Origin: Taibaiella soli
GTDB taxonomy: Bacteria > Bacteroidota > Bacteroidia > Chitinophagales > Chitinophagaceae
DNA: 64,000 nt
Direction of reading: 5' to 3'
NCBI RefSeq assembly: GCF_003236175.1
Contig: NZ_QKTW01000014.1
Span: 62,001-126,000 of the forward strand
Shown here: positions 61,251 to 64,000 of the stretch, piece after piece
Position numbering within the stretch: the first letter of the stretch is position 1
How the letters are laid out: every line of letters starts with the position of its first letter
The notes under the pieces: model-generated
The model's database searches: none
Told to the model about the DNA's origin: nothing
The model's input: only the letters and a program-made list of their open reading frames with translations
Translations under genes and position numbers: made by a program

Positions 61251-62159
61251 ATGCTACTGAAGAAAAATATTCCTTTCAAATACGTTTTCGGGAAAGTAAA
61301 GTACGAGATACTCGTTGTTTTCCTTTACGGGACGACGATTGCATTGCTCTATGAAAACTACCACGATATCCGCATTTCCATACCAATTGCCGTGCCTACA
61401 GTATTGGGGACCGTGTTGTCATTGTTGCTCGGTTTTCGGTCCAACCAGGCTTACGACCGCTGGTGGGAAGCGCGGCATATCTGGGGCGCTATCGTCAATG
61501 ACGGACGTACGTTGACGCGTCAGTTGTTGGGCTTCGTAAAGAGCAGCTATGATGGCGACGGTGCACAGCAACTCTGCGATAGAATGGTGCGTCGGCAAAT
61601 AGCTTGGAACTATGCGCTGGCGCAACATCTTCGCGGACAAAGTAATCCACGTGAATTGAGAAAATACATTAGTGCAGAAGAGTATGAATACGTTACCAGT
61701 TATACAGTCGTGCCTTCGGGCTTGTTGGAAATGCAGTCGCAGGATCTTACAAAAGCTCTGGATGAAGGCTGGATCAATACCTTTCAACAGGTGGAGATAG
61801 ACCGCACGCTCAGCCGTCTCTGCGATTCGATGGGGAAGTGTGAACGCATCAAGAATACAGTGTTTCCGGCTACGTACAGCTTGTATATTCACTTTACACT
61901 GTTGTTGTTTATCGGGTTGCTGCCGTTCAGTCTGATCGATTATTTCGGTTATGTGGAAATCTTAATTACCGTAGCAATTGCGGTTAGTTTTTCGCTGATT
62001 GAAAAAATGGCGATCCATCTGCAAGACCCATTTGAAAACAAGCCGACCGATACGCCAATGACCACCATATCCCGCAACATAGAAAGAGATCTGTTCCAAA
62101 TGCTTCGTGAGAAGAGCATTCCGGAATACAAAAAGGAAGATGCATTTTATGTGATGTAA
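61251..62159 (+). CDS. Bestrophin-family ion channel (YneE-like)
   Basis: 302 residues with about four membrane helices. LGFRSNQAYDRWWEAR and GAIVNDGRTLTRQ are the hallmarks of bacterial bestrophins (YneE/RFP-TM type). LQDPFENKPTDTPM corresponds to the conserved C-terminal segment. Bacterial bestrophins are pentameric channels; a characterised one conducts cations, mammalian ones chloride. The Usp-like gene precedes it by 2 bp. Confidence 0.9.
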   Translation: MLLKKNIPFKYVFGKVKYEILVVFLYGTTIALLYENYHDIRISIPIAVPTVLGTVLSLLLGFRSNQAYDRWWEARHIWGAIVNDGRTLTRQLLGFVKSSYDGDGAQQLCDRMVRRQIAWNYALAQHLRGQSNPRELRKYISAEEYEYVTSYTVVPSGLLEMQSQDLTKALDEGWINTFQQVEIDRTLSRLCDSMGKCERIKNTVFPATYSLYIHFTLLLFIGLLPFSLIDYFGYVEILITVAIAVSFSLIEKMAIHLQDPFENKPTDTPMTTISRNIERDLFQMLREKSIPEYKKEDAFYVM

Positions 62160-62160
62160 T

Positions 62161-62188
62161 GTAGAGACGTAGCATGCTGCGTCTCTAC
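62161..62188 (+). repeat. 28-nt palindrome after the bestrophin stop codon
   Basis: GTAGAGACGTAGCA and TGCTGCGTCTCTAC pair with one T-G wobble. It starts one base after the stop codon. Sister copy at 49636-49663. Confidence 0.8.
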
Positions 62189-62233
62189 AAAACCACCTGT
62201 TTTTTGGCTGATTTTCGAACTCTGGGTGGAAAT

Positions 62234-62267
62234 GAAAGAAGGTTGGCAATTGCCAACCTTTCTTTTT
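62234..62267 (+). terminator. Bidirectional terminator between bestrophin and ACMSD genes
   Basis: AAGGTTGGCAA and TTGCCAACCTT form a continuous stem centred at 62250, with A-rich and T-rich flanks (AAAGA, CTTTTTG). Confidence 0.85.
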
Positions 62268-62355
62268 GTTTTTTACTGGCGTGAGTGTTCTGTAGGGTCA
62301 CTCGTGTCTGTCAATTTCACCAGATTGTATCTGGTGCTTAGAAAACATCAGACGT

Positions 62356-63354
62356 TTATTTGCCCATCCACTGCATTGCATTTTCAAACAGCAGTTTATT
62401 CTTCAGCTCTTGTGAATAATTCATGCTTTCAATCAGCTTGCCCGGATGATGTTCACCCAATGGAAACGGATAATCGCTACCCATACAAATCTTATCCTGA
62501 CCAATTACATCCACAACATAATCCAGTGTCTTCGGATCGTGCACCAGGGCGTCAATCCAGAATTTGCCGAGATAGTTACGAGGATTCACATCGTTGTCAA
62601 TTGCAACCAAATCAGGGCGCACATTGAAGCCATGTTCAATACGGCCGATCGTAAACGGAAACGAACCGCCACCATGAGCAAAAGCTACACGCAGTTTCGG
62701 ATATTTTTCAAATACACCGCCAAAAATCATAGAAGCAATAGCACGCGCTGTTTCAGCAGGCATGCCTACCAGCCATGGCAGCCAGTATTTCATCATGTCC
62801 TTTTCGCCCATCATCTCCCATGGATGCACAAAAATACAGCAGTCCAGTTCTTCCGCAGCTTTCCAGAACGGATCGAAATAAGGATCACTCAGGTTTTTAC
62901 CATTGATGTTAGAACCGATTTCCAGACCAGGCATTTTCAGTTCTTTCACACAACGCTCCATTTCCTTAATCGCCATGTCGATATCCTGCAAAGGCACTGT
63001 GCCCACAGCTATAAAGCGCTCGGGATGCAGATCTACGCATTGCGCCATGTGGTCGTTAAAGAAGCGGGAAGTTTCCTGGCCGTGTTCTGGTTTTGCCCAG
63101 TAGTTAAACAAAACAGGAATTGTAGAAAGCACTTGTACACCTACTTCCGTCATGTCCATCTCTTTCATGCGCACACCCGGATCCCAGCAGTTTTGTTCTA
63201 CTTCACGGAAAACTTTATCACCCTTAATCATTCGCGCACAACCCGGACAATGATGCTCCAGATGAATAAATTCACCATAGCCAAACTTCTTGAACCAATC
63301 CGGAATATGCTCCGGCATGATGTGTGTGTGGATGTCTATCTTTTTATAATTCAA
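62356..63354 (-). CDS. 2-amino-3-carboxymuconate-6-semialdehyde decarboxylase (ACMSD)
   Basis: 332 residues of the amidohydrolase superfamily. His9 and His11 in DIHTHIMP bind zinc. HPWEMMGEKDMMKYWLPW, LVGMPAETARAIASMI, GGVFEKYPKLRVAFAHGGG and SDYPFPLGEHHPGKLIESM follow the animal and bacterial ACMSD sequence closely. ACMSD diverts the kynurenine pathway of tryptophan breakdown from NAD synthesis to glutarate-type catabolism. Other kynurenine genes are not in the window. The nearby thiolase fits catabolism. Confidence 0.9.
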   Translation of the reverse strand: MNYKKIDIHTHIMPEHIPDWFKKFGYGEFIHLEHHCPGCARMIKGDKVFREVEQNCWDPGVRMKEMDMTEVGVQVLSTIPVLFNYWAKPEHGQETSRFFNDHMAQCVDLHPERFIAVGTVPLQDIDMAIKEMERCVKELKMPGLEIGSNINGKNLSDPYFDPFWKAAEELDCCIFVHPWEMMGEKDMMKYWLPWLVGMPAETARAIASMIFGGVFEKYPKLRVAFAHGGGSFPFTIGRIEHGFNVRPDLVAIDNDVNPRNYLGKFWIDALVHDPKTLDYVVDVIGQDKICMGSDYPFPLGEHHPGKLIESMNYSQELKNKLLFENAMQWMGK

Positions 63355-63590
63355 AATTCAAAAGTTAAAAGTCAAAAAATAATACTCGCGTCATTGCGAG
63401 GTACGAAGCAGGCTGCAGGTTATTATTGATGAGTTATGATGTATCAGTTTCGTCCAGCGAAGTCGACGCAGACTCGCGTTTGTCATGCTGAGCGTAGTCG
63501 AAGCATTGCGCGCGGCCCACATTACACTGTCATGTCGACGGAAGGAGACATGACAGTGTAATCACATAAGCACTCACAACTGACAACTCA
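63355..63590 (+). repeat. Cluster of four intergenic repeat types
   Basis: This gene-free gap holds AAAGTTAAAAGTCAAAA words (63355-63380), CGTCATTGCGAGGTACGAAG (63389-63410), GTCATGCTGAGCGTAGTCGA (63482-63506), a 16-bp hairpin ATTACACTGTCATGTC with its complement (63521-63536, 63547-63562), and ACAACTGACAACTCACT words (from 63573). From memory, the second and third types are widespread short repeats in Bacteroidota and other bacteria. Confidence 0.7.

Positions 63591-64000
<410 letters not shown>

Noticed and set aside
62446-63429. 327-codon open frame on the plus strand
   Set aside because: It is antisense to the ACMSD gene, whose motifs are intact on the minus strand; the translation is His/Arg-rich without family motifs.

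Overview
The window looks like chromosomal DNA of a Bacteroidota bacterium, most likely a Chitinophagaceae-like member. The best evidence is a complete gldK-gldL-gldM-gldN cluster (type IX secretion / gliding machinery, 18477-23212). Supporting evidence includes many promoters of the Bacteroidota type (-33 TTG / -7 TAnnTTTG), DUF4271 next to hemD, an OstA-like/MCE pair, DUF5684, TonB-dependent and PorT-like outer-membrane proteins, and a sensor kinase with an N-terminal propeller. There is no rRNA, CRISPR array, prophage or intact insertion sequence; most of the content is housekeeping.

Layout. 1-5.5 kb: the end of an unknown gene, two near-identical tRNA-Asn units bracketing a GT-C membrane glycosyltransferase, a GT2 glycosyltransferase fused to a degenerate sugar-phosphate transferase, and an SRPBCC/GyrI-like membrane-anchored protein. 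5.6-11.8 kb: rlmN, fabH, fabG, two secreted paralogues of unknown function, a small Thr-rich repeat protein, hemW. 11.8-18.3 kb: an Omp85-like barrel protein, a secreted unknown, DUF4271, hemD, a YyaL-type thioredoxin-domain protein. 18.4-24.8 kb: gldKLMN, comB, an MBL-fold hydrolase. 24.9-31.2 kb: a large propeller/barrel envelope protein, an MCE (MlaD) protein and an OstA-like protein. 31.2-39.1 kb: a probable 22-codon basic microprotein gene, an aminotransferase, aspartate kinase, a lipoprotein, an outer-membrane barrel, a PNPOx-like protein, hscA, a 2OG-Fe(II) oxygenase. 39.2-45.5 kb: two small envelope proteins, a probable sigma-54-driven small RNA, DUF5684, smc, a membrane protein. 45.5-51.7 kb: acyl-CoA dehydrogenase, a J-domain protein, an unknown secreted protein, a probable C-rich structured small RNA, a YkgJ-like protein, a DsbA-family protein, an amino-acid permease. 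51.8-64 kb: a LuxR-type response regulator and propeller sensor kinase, a divergent TonB-type outer-membrane receptor, an OmpR/HisKA pair, a Usp-like protein plus bestrophin, ACMSD, and the 3' part of a thiolase gene.

The least explained content is between genes. Three short transcription units have a promoter and terminator but no ordinary gene: 31193-31372, 40325-40475 and 48909-49060. In addition, several families of short repeats sit between genes. They include 28-nt palindromes at stop codons, a C-rich/G-rich hairpin at stop codons, a nested 400-bp inverted structure, and word-like degenerate tandem repeats that differ from gap to gap.

All assignments come from reading the sequence and from remembered family motifs; no database search was run.
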